Source: an uncultured Haliea sp.
Lineage (GTDB): Bacteria; Pseudomonadota; Gammaproteobacteria; Pseudomonadales; Halieaceae
Assembly: GCA_913061145.1 (NCBI GenBank)
Contig: CAJXUQ010000003.1
Location: 59,208 to 123,207 of the forward strand
DNA length: 64,000 nucleotides
Direction of reading: 5' to 3'
The notes under the pieces were generated by a model. That model was not told the DNA's origin. It was given only the letters and a program-made list of their open reading frames with translations, and ran no database searches. A program made the position numbers and the translations under genes. Of this stretch, positions 6,128-15,121 are shown piece after piece. Positions within the stretch are counted from its first letter, which is position 1, and every line of letters begins with the position of its first letter.

Positions 6128-8749
6128 ATGCGACAACACAGCAACCACCCGTATTCTCCAAGAAAGAGCCCGTTGGCAGCCGGCATTGCTGCTCTGCTGG
6201 GCACCGTCGTGACCACCACCTTTGCCGTCGGCGCCTTCGCCCAGGAATCCGCCCCCAACAGACTGCTCGAAGAAGTGATGGTTTTTGCCCAGAAAAAGGA
6301 GCAATCGATCCTGGAAGTACCGGTATCGGTAGCTTCCTACAGCAACGAAGCGCTGGATCGTGCGCAGATTCGCGATCTCTCGGAACTGCAGCAAGTGGCG
6401 CCCAGTGTCGTCTTCAACAGCTCAACCGGCGCCACCCAATCCATCCTCACCATTCGCGGCATTGGCACCGCGGGTCAGAACTCCGGGCTGGAGCAATCGG
6501 TGGGGGTGTTTATCGATAACGTCTACCGAGGCCGTCCCGGTGCGGCCCTCGGCGACTTTGTCGACCTTGAGTCCATCGAGGTGCTGCGCGGCCCACAGGG
6601 CACACTGTTTGGACGCAACACATCGGCGGGCGTGATCAGCGTGCGCTCTAAGGCACCCGAACACGAATTTGGCGGCAGCGTCTCCGTCGGTGTTGGTGAT
6701 TTCGGCGCCAAGCAACTGCGCGGCTCCGTCACCGGCCCCATCAACGACAGTCTGGCATGGCGCCTGGCCGGCACCTGGCAGGAGCGCGATGGCTATATCG
6801 ACGATGCCTTCAGTGGTGAAGAATGGAACGACAGGGACCGATATTCCGTACGCGGGCAACTGCTGTGGGACGTAACCCCCAATACCACCGTGCGCTTTAT
6901 TGCAGATTACACCGAAACCGACGAACGCTGCTGCGTGCCTGTGGGCCTGTTTGACGCGGATTCTGCGCTGCTGATAGTCGGTAGCGAGGGCGGCCTGGGC
7001 GCCTTGAGCCCGCTGTTCTCCAACTTCCGCATTGGCGTCCCCTTGCAGGAAGGTGTGCCCGGCTCAACATCCCCACAGGAAGTGATATTCAGCGGCCAGT
7101 TCCCGGACCCGGACGATTTCGAGGGCACCAGGACGACCGCCGCGGGTGCGGATGACAGCTTCGAGGATGGCGGCTTTTCCATCGAGGTGAACAGTGCACT
7201 GAATGACCGGCTTGATTTGACCGTCATCGGTGCCTATCGCTTCTTCGACACCCAGCCATTCGGCGATATCGACATGCGCACGGCGGATATCTGGCGCGGG
7301 GGTCGCGGGCAGGACATTGATGAAATCTCGCTGGAGATCCGCTTGTCCGGCAGCACGGACACCGTCGACTGGACGGTCGGTGGCTTCTACTTCGACCAGG
7401 ACATCAAGGGCAATGGGCGGTTTGAATGGGGCACTGACGGATCGGCTTATCTGTCCCAGGTCGGTTTGGCCAGGATCTTGACAGACCCTGAAATCATTGC
7501 TGCAGGTGGCGCAATCAGCGACTTGCTGGGGTCGGGCCTGCTGGATATCGGCAACGATGCCCCCGGTGGCGCCGCCAACCCGCTCAACTGGTTCCCAACC
7601 GCGGCCCTAGCAGGGACTGGCGCTACGGAAACGGTGGATTACAACTCCGAAAGCATTGCCATATTCGGCCAGGTCACCTTCAATCTTAGCGATCAATTGG
7701 CCTGGACCATCGGGGCGCGTTACACCGACGAGGACAAGAGAGCGTCCTACCTGACGACTGCCGATGATCCCTTCTCTGCCCGGGATCTGCGCGTGACATC
7801 TCTGACTGGAAACGATGGCCTGTTCTGGGCACTGCGCCCGCTGCAGGTGCACTTGGCCTCTGATCCCGCCTCTGACTCCTTCAGTGACGATGACCTGTCG
7901 TTCGCCACCAGCGTTAATTATGAACTCAGCAGCGACCTCTCCGTATTTGCCCGCTTTGCCCAGGGGTACAAGTCCGGCGGCCTCAATCTGAACGGCACCA
8001 TTGGCCAGGAGCCTGGCGACCCGACACCAACCTTTGCCAACAACCAGTTCGGGTCCGAAACCAGTGACTCCTACGAAGTCGGCGTCAAATCATTCCTGTT
8101 GGGCCGCAGTCTGCAATTGAACGCAACGGTGTTTTACCAGGAGACGGAAGACTTCCAGACCAACTCCTTTGACGGCGTAGGCTTCACCTTGCGCAATGCC
8201 GGGCAGATTGATGGCCTGGGCCTGGAGGTCGACTACAGCTGGATGCCGGATGACCACTGGATCATCAGTGGCGGCCTCGTCGTACAGGACATTGAGTACG
8301 ACGAATTCACCAACGCCTCCAGCACCATTGCCCAGCAGGAAGCAGCGGGATTGCGCGCAAGAGCCCTGGGCATCGTTCCGGACCAGGACCTGACCGGAGA
8401 GACCCCCAACTTCGTTTCTGACACCACCTGGTCCAACACGGTGGCCTACACCCGGCCAATCAACAATGCCATCGCCTTCGACATTGCGACCAGCTGGCGC
8501 TACCGCTCCAGCTTCAATACGGCGCAGGATGCCGATCCGTTGGCGAGGCAGAAAAGCATCTGGACTGTCAATGCAACCGTGGGACTCACCGCTGTAGATG
8601 GCAGCTGGCGTTTTGAGGTGTGGGGCAAAAACCTGACCGATGAAACAGTGCTCAACATTGGTTTCGACACCCCTTTGCAGACAGGTTCTTTTAGCGGCTT
8701 TGTTGAACCCCCGCGCATGTATGGTGCAACTGCCACCTACAACTTCTGA
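6128..8749 (+). CDS. TonB-dependent outer membrane receptor
   Basis: The 873-residue protein has a signal peptide ending near AFA at residue 38, a TonB-box-like LLEEVMVFA (about 46-54), a plug domain (about 60-180, with IEVLRGPQGTLFGRN) and a long beta-barrel ending in a terminal Phe (TATYNF), as outer membrane barrels do. It takes up a ligand using TonB/ExbB/ExbD energy. No siderophore or B12 genes sit beside it. The neighbourhood of acyl-CoA genes suggests a lipid or hydrophobic substrate, but this is inference. AGGAGC precedes the start. A GC-rich hairpin follows the gene. Confidence 0.9.
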   Translation: MRQHSNHPYSPRKSPLAAGIAALLGTVVTTTFAVGAFAQESAPNRLLEEVMVFAQKKEQSILEVPVSVASYSNEALDRAQIRDLSELQQVAPSVVFNSSTGATQSILTIRGIGTAGQNSGLEQSVGVFIDNVYRGRPGAALGDFVDLESIEVLRGPQGTLFGRNTSAGVISVRSKAPEHEFGGSVSVGVGDFGAKQLRGSVTGPINDSLAWRLAGTWQERDGYIDDAFSGEEWNDRDRYSVRGQLLWDVTPNTTVRFIADYTETDERCCVPVGLFDADSALLIVGSEGGLGALSPLFSNFRIGVPLQEGVPGSTSPQEVIFSGQFPDPDDFEGTRTTAAGADDSFEDGGFSIEVNSALNDRLDLTVIGAYRFFDTQPFGDIDMRTADIWRGGRGQDIDEISLEIRLSGSTDTVDWTVGGFYFDQDIKGNGRFEWGTDGSAYLSQVGLARILTDPEIIAAGGAISDLLGSGLLDIGNDAPGGAANPLNWFPTAALAGTGATETVDYNSESIAIFGQVTFNLSDQLAWTIGARYTDEDKRASYLTTADDPFSARDLRVTSLTGNDGLFWALRPLQVHLASDPASDSFSDDDLSFATSVNYELSSDLSVFARFAQGYKSGGLNLNGTIGQEPGDPTPTFANNQFGSETSDSYEVGVKSFLLGRSLQLNATVFYQETEDFQTNSFDGVGFTLRNAGQIDGLGLEVDYSWMPDDHWIISGGLVVQDIEYDEFTNASSTIAQQEAAGLRARALGIVPDQDLTGETPNFVSDTTWSNTVAYTRPINNAIAFDIATSWRYRSSFNTAQDADPLARQKSIWTVNATVGLTAVDGSWRFEVWGKNLTDETVLNIGFDTPLQTGSFSGFVEPPRMYGATATYNF

Positions 8750-8756
8750 ACCGACA

Positions 8757-8780
8757 CTCCCCGAGGGCCACCTCGGGGAG
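8757..8780. terminator. GC-rich hairpin, likely terminator
   Basis: A perfect 10-bp stem (8757-8766 with 8771-8780) has a 4-base loop directly after the TonB receptor stop and 45 bp before the convergent fabY end. The T-run is weak, so termination may be inefficient. Confidence 0.65.
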
Positions 8781-8825
8781 CCCGCTTTGCCCCATCAGCG
8801 CCGACAGCGGCTTCCTGTGAGGCTG

Positions 8826-10721
8826 TCAGCCGCGTGGCGTTGACTCTCCCTGACTGTTGGCACTCGACCGTGATCCCGGCTGCATATCCGCGTAGGGGTT
8901 AGGCAGGTCCAGGTCAATCCGGTAACCACCCACCTGCATATCACGTTCGCCGATGCTGACATCGGCATCTCCCAGCACGCCGAAATCGAAGCGGTAGGTC
9001 GGCGCGACCGTGCCGGCGATCATGGCGTCGTCATAGTCCTGCTGGCGCTCGCGAACGAACTCATTGGCGCGTTCCCAGGCCCGCCAGGGGCCGCTGCCGT
9101 GGCGCGACTGCAGCATACGTGCGGTGACTGCGGGACTCAGCAGGGTAGCGGAGGCGTTGTTGCCGCCGAAGCCCTTGGAATTGATGATGGCGTAGGACTG
9201 CCGGGCAGGGTCGACCTCCCGATGGCGCAGAGTGAACGCCAGGCCGTCCTGACAGACATCCTCCGCCAGTGTCTCAATGGTGTTGATGGCGGGGATAATA
9301 CCGTCCGCCCAGATGCCCAGCGTAGCGTTGACCTGGTCGCCGGACGCAGACCCCAGGGAGTGCCCCAGATAGGATTTCAGCGCGGCTACCGGCCAGCCCT
9401 CGATGCCGAAGGCCCGTGCCGTCGCCGACAGTATCCGGGACTCGGTCACCCGGTTCTGTGGGGTGCCGGTGCCGTGAGCCTGCACCAGGCCGCCCTCGCG
9501 TAGCGCCTGCTCGCCAAGCATGGCGCGCACCGCCGCCACCGCCTTGGCCATGGTGATGTAGTTGCCCACACCCGGGCCGGAAATGGACTTCTTGTAGCCA
9601 TCGGCGTTGACGAACACATCAGTGGCAGCGCCGTACACGGTAGCCCCCAGTTCCAGCGCCAGAGCATCATCAAACAACACCACCATCTGCGCCGACTCGG
9701 CAATGGTAAAGCCGCAGTTCTCGGCGAACGGGCGACAGGCGCGACGGTGGTCGGCGGTGGTTGACCCGTCCAACTCCCGCAGCCCCTTGTCCGTGGCCAG
9801 TGCGCCCATGGCGGCATAGCCATCCATCACCTCGGGGTTCACCGGCGCTTCAGCAGACCCGATAAATGCCACCCGTGCTCGGCCGCTGCGGATGTCCTCG
9901 ATGCCCTGGCGAAGATTGTAGAGAAACGAGGCACAGGCCCCCAGGGTTGCGCCGGTCGCGCCCATGCTGCCCAGGACGTAAGCATTGACAAAATCCGCCG
10001 GCATTTCGGCGAGGGACAGTGGACAGAACTTGGACGTGACACGCTGCCCGTTGTGCCGCGCACGCAGCATTCCCCCTGCCCCCGCGCCATCGAGTTGCCC
10101 CATGGCGCTGCCCGCATAGACGCTGATCTGGTCGGCAGGCACGCGCTGCTGGATCTGTTCCCAGGGAATCCCGATGCTCTGCAGCGCGTCGGACGCCGCG
10201 TAGATCATCATTTGCAGGCCGCGAGGGTGATTCCGCGAGGCGTACAGGGTCCCGGGATCGAACCCGGTGGGCAGTTGTCCCGCGGCCTTGACTTCAAAAT
10301 CACGCACCGTGGGCAACAGGACGTCCAACGGTTCAGGCATGGTGACATCGACCTCGTCGCTGCTCACTGGCACAATCTGCCAGCCTGGTGGCAACACGGC
10401 CGGAAGCTGTTGCCGACGCAGCCTGAGCACCAGGGGGCCGCTGCCGGCTCGCGCCGTGAGTCGCTGGTTCCAACCCACCGCATCCGGGTCGAAATGCTGC
10501 GGCTCCACGCGACGGATCAGCGTGTGGGCCAGCAGGTACTCCTCCGATGCCGCTGCTGCATCCACTCCCATCAACCGGGCGAGCGCGGAGAACGTGCGAG
10601 TTCGTGTCACCGCCGGCAGGACATCGTGCACCAGCCGACGATAGGCATGGTGCGACGACGCACGCCCTGCGCCGTTGATACCGCCAAACCCGACAATCAC
10701 CGGCAAACGCGCCTGCCCCAT
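8826..10721 (-). CDS. fabY: beta-ketoacyl-ACP synthase FabY
   Basis: This 631-residue protein is a single-module ketoacyl synthase with the Cys263/His416/His454 triad (GACAS, AHGTGTPQNR, SYLGHSLGS) and the FGGNN loop near the C terminus. The length and the roughly 140-residue N-terminal extension opening RLPVIVGFGG match FabY of Pseudomonas aeruginosa, which condenses acetyl-CoA with malonyl-ACP to start fatty acid synthesis in place of FabH. No polyketide synthase domains are attached. The start has AGGAGAG a few bases ahead. It is divergent from an AraC-type regulator. Confidence 0.85.
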   Translation of the reverse strand: MGQARLPVIVGFGGINGAGRASSHHAYRRLVHDVLPAVTRTRTFSALARLMGVDAAAASEEYLLAHTLIRRVEPQHFDPDAVGWNQRLTARAGSGPLVLRLRRQQLPAVLPPGWQIVPVSSDEVDVTMPEPLDVLLPTVRDFEVKAAGQLPTGFDPGTLYASRNHPRGLQMMIYAASDALQSIGIPWEQIQQRVPADQISVYAGSAMGQLDGAGAGGMLRARHNGQRVTSKFCPLSLAEMPADFVNAYVLGSMGATGATLGACASFLYNLRQGIEDIRSGRARVAFIGSAEAPVNPEVMDGYAAMGALATDKGLRELDGSTTADHRRACRPFAENCGFTIAESAQMVVLFDDALALELGATVYGAATDVFVNADGYKKSISGPGVGNYITMAKAVAAVRAMLGEQALREGGLVQAHGTGTPQNRVTESRILSATARAFGIEGWPVAALKSYLGHSLGSASGDQVNATLGIWADGIIPAINTIETLAEDVCQDGLAFTLRHREVDPARQSYAIINSKGFGGNNASATLLSPAVTARMLQSRHGSGPWRAWERANEFVRERQQDYDDAMIAGTVAPTYRFDFGVLGDADVSIGERDMQVGGYRIDLDLPNPYADMQPGSRSSANSQGESTPRG

Positions 10722-10806
10722 ACCACTCTCCTCTGTAGATAGCCTGTACCTCAGCGGCGCAGTGTAGGTGCCGCTCCCCCGGGATAAATATGTTTATTCC
10801 GCCAAG

Positions 10807-10832
10807 TATCGTGGTATTTTGGCCACACGATA
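10807..10832. promoter_or_regulatory. inverted repeat between fabY and the AraC-type gene
   Basis: TATCGTG (10807-10813) and CACGATA (10826-10832) are perfect 7-bp inverted arms separated by 12 bases in the 125-bp divergent gap, ending 14 bp before the regulator start. The position fits an operator for autoregulation or control of fabY. This is a candidate only. Confidence 0.4.
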
Positions 10833-10846
10833 AGGAAGCCCACACC

Positions 10847-11905
10847 ATGTACACCGTAGCCGCCCTGCTCTACCCCGATGCCCTTGCCACCAGTGTCACG
10901 CTCCCCATGGAGATCTTTGCTGCCGCCGCGCAAACAGCGCGCAGCCAGGATCGCCGCGCCCCGGGCGTGATCTACCAGCTCGCGGCAGAGCGGGCCGGGC
11001 CGGTGACCCTGACTAACGGCCTGACCCTGCACGGGCAACTGTCACAGTGGCACCTGCCCGCGCTGGACCTGTTGATTCTCCCGGCTATCTGGCGCACACC
11101 GCAGCCCACGATCCGGGCCTGTGCCCCCTGGATGGATACCTTGCGATCGATTGCGGCATCGGGCACACGCATCTGCAGCGTCGGGACGGCGAGCAGCCTG
11201 CTGGCAGAGGCCGGCCTGCTCGACGGACGGCCCGCCACCACACACTGGAACTATTTCGAGCGCTTTGCCCGGCGCTACCCGCGGGTCGCACTGAAAACCC
11301 GGCACCTGATCACGCAGAGCGACAACATTTATTGCGTAGGCAGTGTCAATTCTATCGCCGACCTGTGTGTGCACCTGGTAGAAGGCTGGTTCGGCAGCCG
11401 CATCGCGCGCGCCGTCGAACACCAGTTTTCTCCCGAAATACGCCAGCCTTTCCAGGCTGCCGCATGGCAGGATGCGCCGCGGGGACGCCACCATGATGAA
11501 ACCGTATTGCTGGCGCAACAGTGGTTGCGCGACCGCATGCCGGGGCCCCTGTCGCTGCAGGACATGGCACCCGCACTGGGCGTCAGTCCACGCACCCTGC
11601 ACCGTCGCTTCCGACAGGCGACCGGCATGAGCCCGCAGGCCTACCTGAATGCACTGCGCATGAACGCTGCTCGCGACCTGCTGCGCCGCAGCAACCTCAG
11701 CATTGCGGAAATTGCCTGGCAACTGGGGCTGCAGGATGCCAGCTATTTTTCCCAGCGTTTTCGACGCAGCAACGGCGTCACCCCTGGCCAATACCGCGAG
11801 GCCGTGCGCGGCAAGCTCTTCGATCCGCCCGAGCAGTCGCAGACCGCGCCGGGCAGGAGCGGGTTGCGTCAGTCCGCGTCACCCGAGGCCCGGCCGCGTC
11901 CTTGA
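10847..11905 (+). CDS. GlxA-type AraC family transcriptional regulator
   Basis: The 352-residue regulator has an N-terminal DJ-1/PfpI-like domain (about 1-185, with a Cys in GTRICSVGTASSLLAEAGLL) and a C-terminal AraC double helix-turn-helix (about 235-330, with SLQDMAPALGVSPRTLHRRF and IAWQLGLQDASYFSQRFRR). Such proteins usually respond to small metabolites and activate adjacent genes. The frame extends upstream to 10790, but AAGGAAG lies ahead of the ATG at 10847, which is taken as start. It is divergent from fabY and precedes a thiolase gene. Confidence 0.85.
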   Translation: MYTVAALLYPDALATSVTLPMEIFAAAAQTARSQDRRAPGVIYQLAAERAGPVTLTNGLTLHGQLSQWHLPALDLLILPAIWRTPQPTIRACAPWMDTLRSIAASGTRICSVGTASSLLAEAGLLDGRPATTHWNYFERFARRYPRVALKTRHLITQSDNIYCVGSVNSIADLCVHLVEGWFGSRIARAVEHQFSPEIRQPFQAAAWQDAPRGRHHDETVLLAQQWLRDRMPGPLSLQDMAPALGVSPRTLHRRFRQATGMSPQAYLNALRMNAARDLLRRSNLSIAEIAWQLGLQDASYFSQRFRRSNGVTPGQYREAVRGKLFDPPEQSQTAPGRSGLRQSASPEARPRP

Positions 11906-11952
11906 GTCCAGTCCCCGACTGTGGCCTAATGTGCGCCCGCTTTATCGAGGGT

Positions 11953-11966
11953 CCGCAGGCCTGCGG
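11953..11966. promoter_or_regulatory. 14-bp perfect palindrome ahead of thiolase
   Basis: CCGCAGGCCTGCGG is a perfect palindrome 39 bp before the thiolase start at 12006, in a 100-bp gap after the AraC-type gene. It could be a dimer-binding operator or the stem of a weak hairpin. No T-run follows. Confidence 0.3.
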
Positions 11967-12005
11967 GCAACACCACCGCCGTAACCAGCAGTCGGGAATA
12001 TCATC

Positions 12006-13187
12006 ATGAGCAAAGAATCAGTCGTCATCGTCAACGGTGCCCGCACCCCCATGGGTGGTTTGCAGGGGAGCCTTGCGTCACTCACCGCAGCACAGCTCGG
12101 CAGCACCGCGATCGCGGCAGCCCTGGAACGTAGCGGTGTCGCAGCAGCTGATATCGACGAGATCTTCATGGGCTGTGTGCTGCCTGGCGGCCTCAAGCAG
12201 GGCCCCGCGCGCCAGGCTGCACGGGGTGCCGGCATTCCGGACGGTGCAGGCGCCGTTACCCTGAACAAGCTCTGCGGCAGCGGCATGCAGGCTACGATTT
12301 TTGGGTTTGACAGCATCGCGGCGGGCACCAACCAGACGGTCGTTTGCGGCGGCATGGAGAGCATGAGCAACGCACCCCACCTGATTCCGGGCGCGCGCGG
12401 CGGTGTGCGCACAGGCCACGCGAAACTGCTGGACCACATGTTTGTCGATGGCCTTGAAGATGCCGACACGGGACGCGCCATGGGCAGTTTTGCCCAGGAG
12501 ACCGCCAATCAGCGCGGGCTGACTCGGGAGCAAATGGACGCTTTTGCCGTGGAATCTCTGACCCGGGCCAAGCGCGCAATTGAGGACGGCTCGCTGCAGG
12601 CGGAAACCGCGCCGGTTACTGTATCCAGCCGCCAGGGCGACACCGTGGTCAGTGATGACGAACAGCCACACAAGGCAGCCGTCGAGAAAATCCCTAATTT
12701 GCGTCCGGCCTTCGCCGCCGATGGCACGATTACCGCAGCCAACAGCAGCTCGATTTCGGATGGGGCCAGCGCCCTGATCTTGATGAACGAGCGCACCGCA
12801 GAGGCCCGGGGCCTGCAGCCGATGGCGCGCATCGTGGCGCATTCACGCCACAGCCAGCACCCCTCAGAGTTCACCATCGCGCCGATTGGCGCCGTGGAAA
12901 AGCTGCTGGCGAAAACCGGCTGGCAGATTGACGATATCGACCTGTTCGAAATCAACGAGGCCTTCGCCATGGTCACTATGCTGGCCATCCAGGACCTCGG
13001 CCTGGATCACGCCAGGGTCAACATCCACGGCGGCGCCTGCGCGCAGGGCCACCCCATCGGGTCGACCGGCTCGCGTATCATCGTCAGCCTGATGTACGCC
13101 TTGCGTAAACTGGGCAAACAGCGCGGTGTTGCTGCACTGTGCATCGGGGGTGGCGAGGCCACCGCCGTTGCCATCGAAATGATCTGA
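12006..13187 (+). CDS. acetyl-CoA C-acyltransferase (thiolase)
   Basis: This complete 393-residue thiolase has the nucleophile Cys90 (LNKLCGSGMQ), the NEAFA motif, His349 (GHPIGSTG) and Cys379 (CIGGGEATA). It makes or cleaves acetoacetyl-CoA or longer 3-ketoacyl-CoAs in the cytoplasm. Sequence style is closest to AtoB-like biosynthetic or degradative thiolases rather than the FadA/FadI partners, as no FadB or FadJ gene is adjacent. GGGAAT lies upstream of the start. It is followed after 42 bp by ribB on the same strand. Confidence 0.92.
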   Translation: MSKESVVIVNGARTPMGGLQGSLASLTAAQLGSTAIAAALERSGVAAADIDEIFMGCVLPGGLKQGPARQAARGAGIPDGAGAVTLNKLCGSGMQATIFGFDSIAAGTNQTVVCGGMESMSNAPHLIPGARGGVRTGHAKLLDHMFVDGLEDADTGRAMGSFAQETANQRGLTREQMDAFAVESLTRAKRAIEDGSLQAETAPVTVSSRQGDTVVSDDEQPHKAAVEKIPNLRPAFAADGTITAANSSSISDGASALILMNERTAEARGLQPMARIVAHSRHSQHPSEFTIAPIGAVEKLLAKTGWQIDDIDLFEINEAFAMVTMLAIQDLGLDHARVNIHGGACAQGHPIGSTGSRIIVSLMYALRKLGKQRGVAALCIGGGEATAVAIEMI

Positions 13188-13229
13188 CACCGATCCGGCG
13201 GGATCGCCCGCCGCTTCCAGAGGCACAGC

Positions 13230-14342
13230 ATGGCACTGAGTAGCATTCCGGACATCCTCGACGACATCCGCGCCGGCAAGATGGTTATCCTGATGGATGA
13301 CGAGGACCGCGAAAACGAAGGCGATCTCATTGTTGCCGCTGAGGCGGTGACACCGGAGATCATCACGTTCTTTTCCAGTGAGGCCTGCGGTCTGATTTGC
13401 ATGCCTATCACCGAAGAGCGCGCACGCCGGCTGCAACTACCCCTGATGGTGCGCGACAACCGCTCCCAGCACGAGACCAATTTCACGGTGTCCATTGATG
13501 CCGCAGAAAAGCTGGGGCCCGGCATCAGCTCCGTACAGCGTGCGCACACGGTCCGCAAGGCGGTTGCCGCTGACGCGAGGCCGTCTGACATCATTCAGCC
13601 CGGGCATATATTCCCGCTGGTCGCCAAGCCCGGCGGTGTGCTGCGCCGCGCCGGGCATACCGAGGCGGGTGTGGACCTGGCGCGCATGGCCGGCTTCGAG
13701 CCCGCATCGCTCATCGTGGAAATCATGAACGAGGACGGCACCATGGCGCGGCGCCCGCAGCTGGAGGTCTTCGCCGAGCGCCACGGGCTGCGCATGGGCA
13801 CCATCGCCGACCTTATCGAGTATCGCTCCCTGCACGAGCAATCGGTTGAGCTGCGGGACACCAAAACAGTCAACACCGAGTTCGGTGAGTTCACGCTCTA
13901 CACCTTCAGCGACCTCATTGACGACACGCTACACTTCGCCCTGACTCGCGGCAAACTGCGGGAGGACACGGCGGCACTGGTGCGCGTGCAAACCGTTAAC
14001 CTGCTGCGCGACGTCGTCGGCACGCTGATCGGTGATGCGGTACCGGGCTGGTCATCGCGTCGGGCACTTGAGCGTATCGCCAGCGAGAATCTCGGCGCAC
14101 TGGTATTGATCGGTCAGCCGGTTGCCTCCGCCCAGGCACTTGCCGACGTGATCCAGTATCCAAACGCACCCACGGTCACCAACAGCAAAAACGGTGGCAT
14201 CGGCAATTACCGGGTCATCGGCACTGGCGCCCAGATTCTGAAACGTATCGGCGTGGGGAAAATGCGCCTGATGTCAGCCCCCATCCGCTTCAATGCGCTG
14301 TCGGGGTTCAGCCTGGAGGTCACAGAGTTCGTGCAGCCCTGA
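13230..14342 (+). CDS. ribB: 3,4-dihydroxy-2-butanone-4-phosphate synthase with degenerate GTP cyclohydrolase II domain
   Basis: The N-terminal domain (about 1-205) is an intact DHBP synthase, which makes the four-carbon riboflavin precursor from ribulose 5-phosphate: DDEDRENEGDL, the RSQHETNFTVSIDA region and GHTEAGVDLARMAG are present. The C-terminal domain (about 210-370) has the length of GTP cyclohydrolase II, but the zinc-binding cysteines and the usual SRRCDCG-type motif are absent; LIGDAVPGWSSRRALERI stands there instead. It should therefore lack cyclohydrolase activity, a situation known for many gammaproteobacterial RibBA-like proteins. No FMN riboswitch is visible in the 42-bp upstream gap. 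Confidence 0.88.
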   Translation: MALSSIPDILDDIRAGKMVILMDDEDRENEGDLIVAAEAVTPEIITFFSSEACGLICMPITEERARRLQLPLMVRDNRSQHETNFTVSIDAAEKLGPGISSVQRAHTVRKAVAADARPSDIIQPGHIFPLVAKPGGVLRRAGHTEAGVDLARMAGFEPASLIVEIMNEDGTMARRPQLEVFAERHGLRMGTIADLIEYRSLHEQSVELRDTKTVNTEFGEFTLYTFSDLIDDTLHFALTRGKLREDTAALVRVQTVNLLRDVVGTLIGDAVPGWSSRRALERIASENLGALVLIGQPVASAQALADVIQYPNAPTVTNSKNGGIGNYRVIGTGAQILKRIGVGKMRLMSAPIRFNALSGFSLEVTEFVQP

Positions 14343-14355
14343 GTCGCGGCCAGGC

Positions 14356-15117
14356 CTAATTGAATCTCGGTGGACGTTTCTCGAAGAATGCAGTCAGCGC
14401 CTCCAGGTTATCGGCCGACCCGGCTTGACGGGCCATCGCCGCCTGCTCGGCCACGAAGGCTGCCTCAATGGCCGGCTCGTGGTGCAGGCGCAGGGTGCGT
14501 TTGATTTCGCGGAGGGAGCTGACCGGCCACTGCGCAATCGCCGCGGCCCGTTGCAAAGCGTGGTCAAGCACATCCTCGTCTGGCAGCACCGCAGCGACAA
14601 CGCCCAGCTGCAGGGCGCGGGCCGAGTCAATCCATTCCGCGGTGTAAAACAGCTCTGCAGCGCGCTGCGCACCGATATTGGCCTGCAGCATGTAACTGCT
14701 CGCCCACTCCGGGACCAGGCCCAGCGCAGCAAACGGCAGTCGCATGCGAAAACTCGCTCCGGCATAAACGACGTCGGCATGGAACAGTACCGTAGCCCCG
14801 CCTCCGACCGCGACGCCCCGGGGAGCCGCCACCAGTGGCTTGTCGAAGCTGGCCACGGCCCGAGCGGCGCTCTCGAAGGGGTGTGGCGTATCCGCCTCGC
14901 TACCGCCAAAGCTGGCCAGGTCAACACCCGCACTGAAACTGTCGCCGGCACCGGCAAGCACCACACAGGCCACGCCATCATCCTCTGAGGCCGCCGTGAA
15001 CGCCTCACGCAGCGCAATCCACAGTGGGTCGTTGATGGCATTTTTCTTGGCAGGGCGATTGAGCGTCAACAGGCGCACCCGGCCCCGCTGTTCCTGCAAC
15101 AGGACATCACTACCCAT
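14356..15117 (-). CDS. crotonase-family enoyl-CoA isomerase
   Basis: The 253-residue enzyme has the crotonase oxyanion motifs (SAGVDL near 62-67; GVAVGGGAT near 101-109). The first hydratase Glu is replaced by Thr, while Glu137 lies in PFAALGLVPE, the position of the single catalytic Glu of delta3-delta2 enoyl-CoA isomerases. It therefore probably shifts double bonds rather than adding water. The start at 15117 lies 4 bp after the upstream nitroreductase stop, with GTGAGG ahead. It is the last gene of a four-gene acyl-CoA operon running leftward from 18365. Confidence 0.8.
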   Translation of the reverse strand: MGSDVLLQEQRGRVRLLTLNRPAKKNAINDPLWIALREAFTAASEDDGVACVVLAGAGDSFSAGVDLASFGGSEADTPHPFESAARAVASFDKPLVAAPRGVAVGGGATVLFHADVVYAGASFRMRLPFAALGLVPEWASSYMLQANIGAQRAAELFYTAEWIDSARALQLGVVAAVLPDEDVLDHALQRAAAIAQWPVSSLREIKRTLRLHHEPAIEAAFVAEQAAMARQAGSADNLEALTAFFEKRPPRFN

Positions 15118-15121
15118 GGCC

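Noticed and set aside
8826..10721. Polyketide synthase module
   Set aside because: Only one ketoacyl synthase domain is present, with the N-terminal extension and length of FabY; no acyltransferase, ketoreductase or carrier domain.
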